From the NCBI GenBank assembly GCA_002347925.1, contig DDYL01000069.1, forward strand, positions 17,326-44,809: a DNA stretch of 27,484 nt, written 5' to 3'. The position numbers and the translations under genes are program-made. Position 1 is the first letter of the stretch. Every line of letters begins with the position of its first letter. The notes below the pieces were generated by a model. That model was not told the origin of the DNA. It searched no databases and was given only the letters and a program-made list of their open reading frames with translations. Origin of the DNA: Chloroflexi bacterium UBA2235 (lineage in GTDB: Bacteria; Chloroflexota; UBA11872; UBA12225). Shown one piece after another: positions 14,970 through 22,386 of the stretch.

Positions 14970-16124
14970 ATGACGGTACACCTCCTTTGTGGGCCCGACG
15001 AAGTTTCCCGCGAGGACGCAGTGCGCGAACTCGTTGCCGGGGTACGCCTGCCGTCCGACTTCGCAGACGTCAACACGTCCCGGTTCGACGCCACGTCCTA
15101 CACGCCTGAAGCTTTTCGCTTTGCGTGTGAGGCAATGCCGTTCCTCGCTGAGTGCCGTGTCGTCATATGCCGCGGTGTCGCCGCCTCGCTTGGCGCCAGG
15201 GAGGCACGAGCAGCGGCCCGACGATCAACCAACGGCACGGCCGATGATGAACCTTCTTCTGGGCAAGTGGTGGCCCGGCCAGCGAAAGGAAAACGTGGGG
15301 CGTCTGCACCTACCGCTCCAGCCAAAACCCCGGAACAGGCACTCGCCGACTACCTCCCAGAGATTCCGGGCGCAACCCTGGTGCTCTTTGTCGAGGATGA
15401 GGCACCGGCTTCGGCCACTGCCCTGGGAACCGCGTTCACCCGCCCAGGAATGGTCACGCGCAACTTTCCGATCCCCGAGGGAGCCGGGCTCGAGCGGTGG
15501 TTACGCACCCGAGCGCAAGAATTCGCCGGCCCAGGGGCACCGTCATCCGGGGCAATCACCGCCGACGCTGCCAGACTGCTTGCGAGTTACGTCGGCACCG
15601 ACATGCGTCTTGCAAGCAACGAGGTTCGGAAACTTGTCACGTACGCGGGGCCAGGACGCGCCGTGGAAGCGCGCGACGTGGAACTTCTGAGCCCGCAAAC
15701 AACTGCCACCGCCAAGATTTGGGAACTTTCCCAGGCAATCCTCGACGGTCAGAGATCAAAGGCGGCCACGAGGCTTGCGCAGCTTCTCGACGCATCAGAC
15801 ATGCGCCCGGAACAAGTGATCTCGTCGCTACGATCAGCGATTACACAGCACCTGTCAGTCCAGGAACTTGAGCAGCGGGGCCAGCCGGATGCAACGATTG
15901 CCCGCGAGCTGCGAATGCAACCGTTCGCGGTGAAAATGGTCCGTGAGCGCGCATCACGCCTTGGTGAACGTGCGCTGATCTATTTGCATCGGCGGACCCT
16001 TGAAGCCGACCTCTCACTCAAGACCGGGAGGCAGGCACCGCGCCTAGCGATCGAGCTCCTTGTGGTGGAACTCTCAGCGCGAGCTGTGCAGGCCATGCAG
16101 TTGCAGGCTCAGCGTCGCGGGTAG
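14970..16124 (+). CDS. holA: DNA polymerase III delta subunit
   Basis: A 384-residue protein matching HolA, the clamp-loader subunit that opens the beta sliding clamp. The N-terminal opening MTVHLLCGPDEVSREDAVREL, the strand-helix around AMPFLAECRVVI and the C-terminal helical domain with KIWELSQAILDG (249-260), QVISSLRSAI and DLSLKTGR (347-354) are typical. A low-complexity Lys/Ala/Pro/Ser insertion (about 85-120) splits the first domain. The nucleotide-binding P-loop is absent, as expected for delta. The frame extends upstream to 14769, but that part overlaps the M20 gene and has no family similarity, so 14970 is used. No clear ribosome site; a TACACG box at 14944-14949 could be a -10 element for a short leader. 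It is convergent with rpsT, an arrangement (holA beside rpsT) common in bacteria. Confidence 0.87.
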   Translation: MTVHLLCGPDEVSREDAVRELVAGVRLPSDFADVNTSRFDATSYTPEAFRFACEAMPFLAECRVVICRGVAASLGAREARAAARRSTNGTADDEPSSGQVVARPAKGKRGASAPTAPAKTPEQALADYLPEIPGATLVLFVEDEAPASATALGTAFTRPGMVTRNFPIPEGAGLERWLRTRAQEFAGPGAPSSGAITADAARLLASYVGTDMRLASNEVRKLVTYAGPGRAVEARDVELLSPQTTATAKIWELSQAILDGQRSKAATRLAQLLDASDMRPEQVISSLRSAITQHLSVQELEQRGQPDATIARELRMQPFAVKMVRERASRLGERALIYLHRRTLEADLSLKTGRQAPRLAIELLVVELSARAVQAMQLQAQRRG

Positions 16125-16148
16125 AAATCGGAAGCCAGTAAAACGACA

Positions 16149-16174
16149 ATGGCCCACCATCACTGGGGGGCCAT
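16149..16174. terminator. Hairpin between convergent holA and rpsT
   Basis: ATGGCCC (16149-16155) and GGGCCAT (16168-16174) form a 7-bp stem with a 12-nt loop. It lies 24 bp after the holA stop and 28 bp from the rpsT stop, suited to both directions. No T run. Confidence 0.6.
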
Positions 16175-16202
16175 CTGCTCACAAGCATTGCGAAGCGTAG
16201 TG

Positions 16203-16478
16203 TCAGGCTGGGGTAAGCGCGTTTAGCCGGCGCATTAGCCGACTCTTTCGGCGCGCCGCATTGTTCTTGTGGATCACACCCTTGCGGGCAGCGATGTCGA
16301 GTTGACGCACCGCGTGAAGGACTGCCTCGGCAGTCTCAGCGACAGGAGTCGCGGCCACAATCGACTGACGCGCCCTCGTGACGTAGGTCTTCACGATCGA
16401 ACGGACGGCACGATTGCGAATACGGCGCTTCTCCTGACGTTCGAAGCGCTTGCGATCGGTCTTTCTGGCTTTCGGCAT
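16203..16478 (-). CDS. rpsT: 30S ribosomal protein S20
   Basis: A 91-residue, very basic helical protein. MPKARKTDRKRFERQEKRRIRNRAVRS at the start, KNNAARRKSRLMRRLNAL near the end and the three-helix pattern between them match bS20, which binds 16S rRNA at the bottom of the small subunit. Length is normal for the family. AAGGTG lies about 5 nt before the ATG. A -10-like TATACT sits about 30 nt upstream of the start, so the gene probably has its own promoter although it is the last gene in the leftward series. It is separated by 39 bp from the SpoIIM-like gene. Confidence 0.95.
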   Translation of the reverse strand: MPKARKTDRKRFERQEKRRIRNRAVRSIVKTYVTRARQSIVAATPVAETAEAVLHAVRQLDIAARKGVIHKNNAARRKSRLMRRLNALTPA

Positions 16479-16508
16479 AACGCACCTTAATCTGGCAACT
16501 GAACCACC

Positions 16509-16514
16509 AGTATA
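16509..16514 (-). promoter_or_regulatory. Candidate -10 box for rpsT
   Basis: On the minus strand this reads TATACT, preceded by CGG. The -35 region in the end of the SpoIIM-like gene is poor. The predicted leader is about 25 nt and contains the AAGGTG ribosome site. Confidence 0.4.
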
Positions 16515-16517
16515 CCG

Positions 16518-17159
16518 TTACTCTTGAAGCCACTGTACCAGCGCGAGACTGAGATTTCCTTCGATTGCCGCCGCGATCACTAGCAGCCCAGCCGCGAGGA
16601 CAAGTACGTACGCCGCTTCCGACGCCGTCTCCCGCCACTCGAGCATGCGGCGACCGCTTGCACCAGGCAACAACCACGACACCCCAAGCTTCATTCCCCA
16701 CGCCGAAGCAAGCCAAAGGGCAGGCAATTCGAAGACAGCGTGAGGCGCGATACCGGCCACCATCACACCGGGACTGACCCGACCACCAGCCAGGTTTCCA
16801 CCGATGGCCGCCACGACGCCGATCATTGCGCCATTCGCGAACGTATTTATCGCCGGCACAAGCCCGCCCGCGACCCCCAAGGCCACAAACTGGGTAACGG
16901 CAGCGGCATTCATCCGGAAGATGACCCACGTGCGCGTAAGAGGATCCGACGCAGCGACGACCTGTGCGCCGACCTGCGCAACAGCCTGGATCAGAGGCGT
17001 CATCGCCTCAATCACCATCTGGGGTTGCGATATTGCAGCGCTATACCCGGAAACGGTTCCGCCGATGAACAGGGCGACCGCGGCAATTACCCACCGTCGA
17101 CCATCCCATAGCAGTTCTCGATAGTGATTCCAAAGGGAAATCGCGCCGGTTCCTGCCAT
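16518..17159 (-). CDS. SpoIIM-family integral membrane protein
   Basis: A 213-residue protein with about five hydrophobic segments (near 24-43, 84-104, 107-121, 130-152 and 182-199). The family hallmark is present: a polar NTFANGAMIGVV stretch (105-116) followed by APHAVFELPALWLA (138-151), which matches the NG...PHG.FELPA pattern of Stage II sporulation protein M. In Bacillus, SpoIIM works with SpoIID and SpoIIP in septal peptidoglycan remodelling during engulfment; the wider family is found in many non-sporulating bacteria with unknown roles, and no other spo genes are here. Start at 17159 is preferred to the longer frame because AGGAGAGGG lies upstream (about 13 nt) and the N-terminal cytoplasmic helix NHYRELLWDGRRW leads straight into the first membrane segment. 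It follows clpB by 145 bp and could be cotranscribed. Confidence 0.82.
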   Translation of the reverse strand: MAGTGAISLWNHYRELLWDGRRWVIAAVALFIGGTVSGYSAAISQPQMVIEAMTPLIQAVAQVGAQVVAASDPLTRTWVIFRMNAAAVTQFVALGVAGGLVPAINTFANGAMIGVVAAIGGNLAGGRVSPGVMVAGIAPHAVFELPALWLASAWGMKLGVSWLLPGASGRRMLEWRETASEAAYVLVLAAGLLVIAAAIEGNLSLALVQWLQE

Positions 17160-17304
17160 GAAGCGCCCAGTACCCTCTCCTGATAACCGAGGCCAGTGTA
17201 CCTGAGGGGTAACGGTGGACCGTCCGGCCGGGCGATCTTCACACCAGGCACGCCGGTACGCGCGAGACGATCTGCGGCCACCGAGGCAGCCCACCGTGTC
17301 GTGC

Positions 17305-19968
17305 CTAACCCCGGAAAGTGCCTCCAGAAGTCATTGCTGACCCACGCCCACCCGAACGACGCCCTACCCGCAGCTCCCCAGCAGACGCATCGATGCCGAC
17401 GGTATCTCCGTCCACGATCAGACCTTCCAGGATGCGACGCGCAAGGACATTCTCCACCTCGCGCTGAATGACCCGTCTGAGCGGTCTTGCCCCATAGGCC
17501 CGGTCATCTCCGGCTCCTGCAAGGTATTCGACCGCATCCCCAGTGACTTCGAGGACGATCTGGCGCGGGTCCAACCGTTCCTGCACCCGGCCAATTTCAA
17601 GCGACACAATCCGACGGAGCGTCGCCCTGGTCAGAGGGCGGAAGACGACAATATCGTCAATTCGGTTGATGAACTCAGGCCGGAAGAATTCGCGAAGGTG
17701 GTTCCGGACGAGGCTCTCGACAGCCTCCCAATCCACCGCAAACTCCGATTCCGGACCATCCTGGTCGCCAACTCCGGATGCGGTGACAGCCTCGGCACCA
17801 ATGTTCGAGGTCAACACGATCAACGATTGCCGGGCGTCGACCGTTCGGCCCTGACTGTCTGTCAGGCGACCGTCCTCGATAAGTTGAAGCAGGACGTTGA
17901 TCACCTCAGGGTGCGCCTTCTCCAGTTCATCAAATAGGACCACCTGATACGGCCGCCGACGCAATGACTCGGTGAGTTGCCCGCCCTGGTCATGCCCGAT
18001 GTAGCCGGGTGGGGCGCCAACAAGGCGCGACACCGCCGACTTTTCCGTGTACTCGGACATGTCAATCCGCGTCAGCGCATCCTCATTGTCAAACAGCGCC
18101 TCTGCAAGCGCCCGGGCAAGCAGGGTCTTGCCAACACCTGTCGGTCCAAGGAAAAGGAAAGAACCCATCGGCCGGCGCGGATCGGCCAGACCGGCACGAC
18201 TTCGCCTCACCGCATCGGCGACCACCCCAATCGCACGTTCCTGCCCAACCACTCGCCGGCGCAACGTCGCCTCAAGCGTCAGCAGCTTCTCGATCTCCGT
18301 TTGAACCAACCGGGTCACCGGAATCCCTGTCCATGCGGCCACGACCGAGGCGATATCCGATGCCTCAAGGATTTCCCGGAAGAGGCGCGTGCCAGCACCC
18401 CCCGCCAGGGACGCGTCTACTCGCGCAAGTTCCTTTTCCCGCTCGGGAATCACGCCGTTCTCGTACTTGGCGGCCTCTTCCCAGTTCTGGTCTCGCTTGG
18501 CGCGTTCAAGGGCCAGCCTCGCGTCATCAATCCGTTGGCGCAATTCCCCGCGGCGGGCAACCGCATCCCGCTCTTCCGACCACTGTTCGTCAAGGGCGCC
18601 TGCCTCGAGGCGGATCTGGGAGAGTTCGTCCTCGATCCTGACCAGCCTGGCGCGCGAATCCGGGTCATCTTCCTTGACGAGGGAGACCCGTTCGATCTCG
18701 AGTTGCTGAATCCGACGCCGGCGCGCATCAAGTTCGGCCGGAAGCGATTCTGCTTCCATCCGGAGCCTGGACGAAGCCTCATCAACAAGGTCTATGGCCT
18801 TGTCAGGGAGAAATCGATCAGGAATGTACCGTTGCGCCATCGTCGCCGCCGCTACGAGGGCCGCATCGCGGATTCGGATCCGATGGTGCGTCTCGAACCG
18901 CTCCCGAAGTCCACGGAGGACGCTCACCGTGTCCGGAACGGTGGGTTCCTGCACCGTGATCGGTTGGAACCGCCGCTCAAGCGCCGCATCCTTTTCAACA
19001 TGCTTGCGGTACTCGTCCAGGGTCGTCGCGCCAATGCAATGCAGCGCACCACGCGCGAGCAGCGGCTTCAGGAGATTCGCGGCATCGATCGCCCCGTCAG
19101 CACCACCGGCGCCTACAATCATGTGTAATTCATCAATGAATGGGATGACCTCACCGGCCGATCCTTGAATGTCTGAAAGAACTGCCTTCAATCGTTCCTC
19201 GAATTCGCCCCGAAACTTGGTCCCAGCCACAAGACGACCAAGGTCGATCGCGATGACCTTCCGGTTCCGCAGGGTTTCCGGCACATCTCCGCGAACAATC
19301 CGTTGCGCGAGCCCTTCGACAATCGCTGTCTTCCCCACGCCCGGTTCACCTATCAGCACCGGGTTGTTCTTGGTTCGCCGTGCGAGGACCTGGATCACCC
19401 TTCGAATCTCTTCATCCCGCCCGATCACCGGGTCAAGCCGTCCGAGCGAAGCCTCAGCGGTCAGATCGGTTCCATACAAGAGGAGGGCTTCGTACTTGGT
19501 CTCGGGGCTTTCATCGATCACACGCCTGCCACCACGCAACGATGTCAGTACCTCAAGCACCCGATCGAGAGTGACGCCGCACCGCACGAGCACCGTCGGC
19601 GCAATACCGGAACGGTCCTCCCTGAGAATTGCCAAAAGAAAGTGTTCCGTACTGACGAACTGGTCTGAAAGTCGGTTTGCCTCAAGGTACCCATTCTGAA
19701 TAGCACGGTAGAGGCGCGGACCCGTGCCAATCTGCGCCGACCCGGTTACCCGTGGCGCATTGAACAGCGCCTCGTCCAGGCTCTCTGCGACGGTCACCGG
19801 GTTCACATTGAGACGCCCAAGCAAGCGGGGAACAATGCCTTCCTTCTGGTCAAGCATCGCCATCAGCAGATCCTCGACCTCGACCTCCGGCGCTTGCCGG
19901 AGGCGGGCGTACTGATCAGCCTCTAGGAGGGCCTCCCGCGCCTTCTGGGTGTACCTCTGGGTGTTCAT
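17305..19968 (-). CDS. clpB: ATP-dependent disaggregase ClpB
   Basis: An 887-residue Hsp100 hexameric AAA+ unfoldase that works with DnaK/DnaJ/GrpE to pull proteins out of aggregates in the cytoplasm. Order: N domain (1-150), AAA-1 with Walker A GEPGVGKT (207-214) and Walker B FIDE (277-280), middle coiled-coil domain (about 403-525) that is specific to ClpB/Hsp104 and docks DnaK, AAA-2 with GPTGVGKT (608-615), the pore-loop motif GAPPGYIGHDQGG (651-663), Walker B LFDE (678-681) and sensor TSNIGAE (720-726), and the C-terminal domain (about 775-870). It lacks a ClpP-binding IGF/L loop. A Ser/Gly/Arg tail of about 20 residues extends the usual end. The ATG at 19968 is used; the longer frame adds 17 residues without similarity. 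It follows hspR by 239 bp, a gap full of inverted repeats. Confidence 0.96.
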   Translation of the reverse strand: MNTQRYTQKAREALLEADQYARLRQAPEVEVEDLLMAMLDQKEGIVPRLLGRLNVNPVTVAESLDEALFNAPRVTGSAQIGTGPRLYRAIQNGYLEANRLSDQFVSTEHFLLAILREDRSGIAPTVLVRCGVTLDRVLEVLTSLRGGRRVIDESPETKYEALLLYGTDLTAEASLGRLDPVIGRDEEIRRVIQVLARRTKNNPVLIGEPGVGKTAIVEGLAQRIVRGDVPETLRNRKVIAIDLGRLVAGTKFRGEFEERLKAVLSDIQGSAGEVIPFIDELHMIVGAGGADGAIDAANLLKPLLARGALHCIGATTLDEYRKHVEKDAALERRFQPITVQEPTVPDTVSVLRGLRERFETHHRIRIRDAALVAAATMAQRYIPDRFLPDKAIDLVDEASSRLRMEAESLPAELDARRRRIQQLEIERVSLVKEDDPDSRARLVRIEDELSQIRLEAGALDEQWSEERDAVARRGELRQRIDDARLALERAKRDQNWEEAAKYENGVIPEREKELARVDASLAGGAGTRLFREILEASDIASVVAAWTGIPVTRLVQTEIEKLLTLEATLRRRVVGQERAIGVVADAVRRSRAGLADPRRPMGSFLFLGPTGVGKTLLARALAEALFDNEDALTRIDMSEYTEKSAVSRLVGAPPGYIGHDQGGQLTESLRRRPYQVVLFDELEKAHPEVINVLLQLIEDGRLTDSQGRTVDARQSLIVLTSNIGAEAVTASGVGDQDGPESEFAVDWEAVESLVRNHLREFFRPEFINRIDDIVVFRPLTRATLRRIVSLEIGRVQERLDPRQIVLEVTGDAVEYLAGAGDDRAYGARPLRRVIQREVENVLARRILEGLIVDGDTVGIDASAGELRVGRRSGGRGSAMTSGGTFRG

Positions 19969-19990
19969 CTTCGGCCTTCGGCGCGGTCCG

Positions 19991-20133
19991 CAGAACGGGC
20001 GTTCTGGCATGGCAGCCATGTGCCGTCAATCGCCATTGTATGGCGTTCGATTGCAGGTCCCACACTATCCCGGTGGCAACGTGAAACCGTGCGGATTTTG
20101 TGCAAATCCTCCGAACCAAGCATGTCTCGGAGG
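19991..20133 (-). repeat. Cluster of inverted repeats in the hspR-clpB gap
   Basis: Four pairs in 143 bp: CAGAACG/CGTTCTG (19991-20006, 2-nt centre), CGCCAT/ATGGCG (20031-20045) flanked by CAAT and CGATTG, GGATTT/AAATCC (20093-20109, 5-nt loop) and CCTCCGA/TCGGAGG (20108-20133, 12-nt loop). ATGGCAGCCAT at 20009-20019 is also nearly palindromic. The two pairs nearest hspR could terminate its transcript; those nearest clpB could be operators or leader structure. No full HAIR sequence is present. Confidence 0.5.
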
Positions 20134-20207
20134 CGATGCGACTGGCTAGCCCGTGTTGGCCGATGGGATTTCAATGTGGGAGGGGTACGCCCTCTGGACC
20201 GTGCGGC

Positions 20208-20573
20208 CTACCTTCGCTCCGCCTGGACGCGCAACAACATGTCCTTGAGACGACGAATCTCGGTCTCATACTGATCAACGAGTGCCTGGCGTTCGCGGGC
20301 AGACTGCTCGGCAAGCTGCTCGATCTGTTCGTGCATGCGGAGCATGATCTCGACCCCTGCGAGATTCACGCCGAGTTCATCCATCCACCGCTTGATGAGT
20401 GAGATCCGCTCAAGGTCCTTTGCCGAGAACATGCGTACCCGGGTTCCATTCTGGACTCTGTGCGGTCGCACCAAGCCAAGTTTCTCCCAGTGCCGGATTG
20501 TCTGCGGATGCAGGCCCAGTTTCGTGTGGACCACGCCGATGGTCAGACACGGTTCATCATCAAGGATTGGCAT
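20208..20573 (-). CDS. hspR: MerR-family heat-shock repressor HspR
   Basis: A 121-residue repressor. The winged helix-turn-helix reads LTIGVVHTKLGLHPQTIRHWEKLGLVRPHR (10-39), followed by the wing with RVRMFSAKDLERISLIKRWMDELGVNLAGVEIML (45-78). The HPQTIRHWEKLGLV and GVNLAGVEIML signatures separate HspR from other MerR proteins. A C-terminal coiled coil (about 80-121) mediates dimer formation. In Streptomyces, HspR binds HAIR operators (CTTGAGT-N7-ACTCAAG) and represses dnaK, clpB and lon, using DnaK as co-repressor; that is literature knowledge. Here it sits among the same genes, and a HAIR-like site lies before lon. It starts 14 bp after the dnaJ stop, whose TGA is part of its ribosome site, so it is translationally coupled to dnaJ. 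The upstream extension of the frame overlaps dnaJ and is not coding. Confidence 0.9.
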   Translation of the reverse strand: MPILDDEPCLTIGVVHTKLGLHPQTIRHWEKLGLVRPHRVQNGTRVRMFSAKDLERISLIKRWMDELGVNLAGVEIMLRMHEQIEQLAEQSARERQALVDQYETEIRRLKDMLLRVQAERR

Positions 20574-20582
20574 GACGCGTCG

Positions 20583-20590
20583 CCTCCTCA
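20583..20590 (-). promoter_or_regulatory. dnaJ stop codon overlapping the hspR ribosome site
   Basis: On the minus strand this reads TGAGGAGG: the dnaJ TGA shares bases with GAGGAGG, which precedes the hspR ATG by 9 nt. Ribosomes finishing dnaJ are placed to start hspR, which fixes the hspR start at 20573. Confidence 0.75.
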
Positions 20591-21547
20591 GCCTACCTTG
20601 CCGTCCGGTCCGGAGCGGCCTCGCCGGAGTTCTTCGATCAGTTCCTTCTCCCGGGGTGTAAGTTCCTGTGGCAGGACGACCTTGACCTTGGCATACAGGT
20701 CTCCCTTGCCTCCCTCGATACGTGGCATCCCCTGCCCGGTCAAGCGAAAGGTGCGTCCGTTCTGTGTCTCGGCGGGCAAGCGAAACGTTCCCGATCCACC
20801 CAAGGTCTGCAACCGGACTTCGCCCCCCAGCATTGCATCCCACACTGCTACCGGGACCTCGGTGTGAAGGTCGTCACCGCGCCTCTCGATAGTGGCATGC
20901 GGCGCAATCACGACCTTGAACAGAAGATCACCTCTTGGGCCGCCTCCCGGCCCGAAATAGCCCTTGCCGGCGACACGCAGTTTTACGCCCTCGCGAACCC
21001 CGATCGGGATCTTGAGTTCGATGCGTTCACGAACCGCAGTGCCGGCCTCATCGGGAACCTCCACTTGAAACTCCCGCACTGCCCCCCGAAACGCGTCCTC
21101 GAGCGACACGGAGAGTTCCTGTTCAAGGTTCTCGCCAACGCGCGGACGACCCGCGCCACCGCCAGCGCGACCCGCCCCGGCCCGCCCGAACAGGTCCTTG
21201 AGAAGGTCGGACATGTCCGGTTCCGCCTCTGGCGCCCGCCGCCGACCTCCGCGTTGCTGCCCTTGGGATTGACGCAATACGTCCGCCCAATTGACCGCGC
21301 TTCCCCGCCCTGGACCGGCACCTGCCCGCGGGCCACCGGATCCGAATTGGTCAAAGCGACGACGCTTCTCCGGATCCGACAGGACATCGTGAGCCTCGGC
21401 AATCTCCTTGAACCGCTCCTCAGCCTGGGCATTGCCCGGGTTCACATCTGGGTGGTACTGGCGCGCCAGTTTCCGGTACGCCGACTTGATGTCGCGTTCA
21501 CTCGCTGTCCGCGGGACCCCGAGAACCTTGTAGTAATCCTTGCTCAT
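20588..21547 (-). CDS. dnaJ: J-domain co-chaperone without zinc finger (DnaJ/CbpA type)
   Basis: A 319-residue Hsp40. The J domain (1-70) has the HPD motif at 32-34 needed to stimulate DnaK ATPase. A Gly/Arg-rich linker (70-137) follows, then two beta-barrel substrate-binding domains (about 140-300) with the motifs GKGYFGPGGGPRGDLLFKV and GGEVRLQTLGG, and the end GQGMPRIEGGKGDLYAKVKVVLP. The four CxxCxGxG zinc repeats of canonical DnaJ are absent; in fact the chain has no cysteine. It is therefore a class B protein of CbpA type, although it occupies the dnaJ position of a dnaK-grpE-dnaJ-hspR operon. The ATG at 21547 is the natural start (MSKDYYKVLGV). It follows grpE by 142 bp. Confidence 0.93.
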   Translation of the reverse strand: MSKDYYKVLGVPRTASERDIKSAYRKLARQYHPDVNPGNAQAEERFKEIAEAHDVLSDPEKRRRFDQFGSGGPRAGAGPGRGSAVNWADVLRQSQGQQRGGRRRAPEAEPDMSDLLKDLFGRAGAGRAGGGAGRPRVGENLEQELSVSLEDAFRGAVREFQVEVPDEAGTAVRERIELKIPIGVREGVKLRVAGKGYFGPGGGPRGDLLFKVVIAPHATIERRGDDLHTEVPVAVWDAMLGGEVRLQTLGGSGTFRLPAETQNGRTFRLTGQGMPRIEGGKGDLYAKVKVVLPQELTPREKELIEELRRGRSGPDGKVG

Positions 21548-21689
21548 CTGGTCTCAAGGCGCCTTCCCCGCCAGGCGTGCGTCGAACATGTCGCACACAC
21601 CAGTCCCGTTGCCCAAAGCACGCCGCGTGCGGATCACGTACCCTCGGCGGGCCAAGCGACGCGCATTGAAGTCCCGGCGCGACGCCTTG

Positions 21690-22232
21690 TCATTCCCGTG
21701 TCGCAACCCGCACTAGTGAAGGCCGCAGAAGCTCGTCGCCGAACCGATATCCACGTTGAAGTTCCGCGATGATCTGACCATCTGGGCGGTCGGGCGCAAC
21801 TTCGCTTGCGATTGCCTCATGAACCGCCGGATCAAACATCTCGCCCGCGGCCGCAATCTCCTTGACGCCCTCGGCAACCAAGGCATCGCGAAGAAGCGAG
21901 TGGGTCAGCCTCACCCCTTGCATCATGCGTTCTGCATCCACTACCGAACTCTCCCCGTACGCCACAGCGCGGTCGAGGTTGTCGAGAACAGCCAGCATCT
22001 TGCCAAGCAGGCCCTTTTGCTGCCGGCGCGCCTGATCGGCATACGACTGCTGAAGGCGCTTCCGGCTGTTTTCAAAGTCCGCCCGGACGTACAGGACATC
22101 CTTCTCGGCCTTCGCCGCCAATTCCCTGGCCGCCGCGAGTTCCGATTCCAAGTGCGCGATCTGTTCCTCAGGCGTCGCAGGCACGACGACCTCTGCCCCG
22201 TCACCACCAGTTCCGTCAATTGTTGCTTCCAT
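21690..22232 (-). CDS. grpE: Nucleotide exchange factor GrpE
   Basis: A 180-residue dimeric cofactor that releases ADP from DnaK and so drives its cycle. The N-terminal long coiled-coil helix (about 20-75, rich in Glu/Ala/Arg/Gln) leads into the four-helix bundle and the C-terminal beta wing, with the family signature FDPAVHEAIASEVAPDRPDGQIIAELQRGYRFGDELLRPSLVRVA (about 132-176). Length is normal. GGGAG lies about 8 nt before the ATG. It follows dnaK by 154 bp and precedes dnaJ by 142 bp, all in the same direction. A 12-bp palindrome occurs in the dnaK-grpE gap. Confidence 0.95.
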   Translation of the reverse strand: MEATIDGTGGDGAEVVVPATPEEQIAHLESELAAARELAAKAEKDVLYVRADFENSRKRLQQSYADQARRQQKGLLGKMLAVLDNLDRAVAYGESSVVDAERMMQGVRLTHSLLRDALVAEGVKEIAAAGEMFDPAVHEAIASEVAPDRPDGQIIAELQRGYRFGDELLRPSLVRVATRE

Positions 22233-22300
22233 CGGTCACGCTCCCATCGCCGGCATGCATCCGATCACCAATTTCCGCACTTCGGCTCTACGACCGAGTG

Positions 22301-22312
22301 GGGACATGTCCC
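22301..22312. repeat. 12-bp palindrome in the dnaK-grpE gap
   Basis: GGGACATGTCCC is a perfect palindrome 69 bp upstream of the grpE start. The GACATGTC core also occurs before lon (27097-27106). Function unknown. Confidence 0.35.
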
Positions 22313-22386
22313 ACCCCGGACCGCCGACAGACCTGTGCCATGTCGACGAAGCCTGGGTGGGACGATCGGGCGATGCACGGGACTGC

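Noticed and set aside
17977..19128. 383-codon plus-strand frame opposite clpB, and similar long frames at 20864-21772, 22255-23133 and 24347-25465
   Set aside because: They lie wholly or largely antisense to clpB, dnaJ/grpE, dnaK and lon, whose frames are certain. Their translations show no recognisable domains.
20574..20843. Upstream extension of hspR to 20843
   Set aside because: It overlaps the dnaJ coding region. The ATG at 20573 follows a strong ribosome site formed with the dnaJ stop codon.
21537..21558. Possible HAIR element at the dnaJ start (minus strand CTTGAGA)
   Set aside because: Only one half resembles the consensus; with correct spacing the other half matches at three of seven positions.
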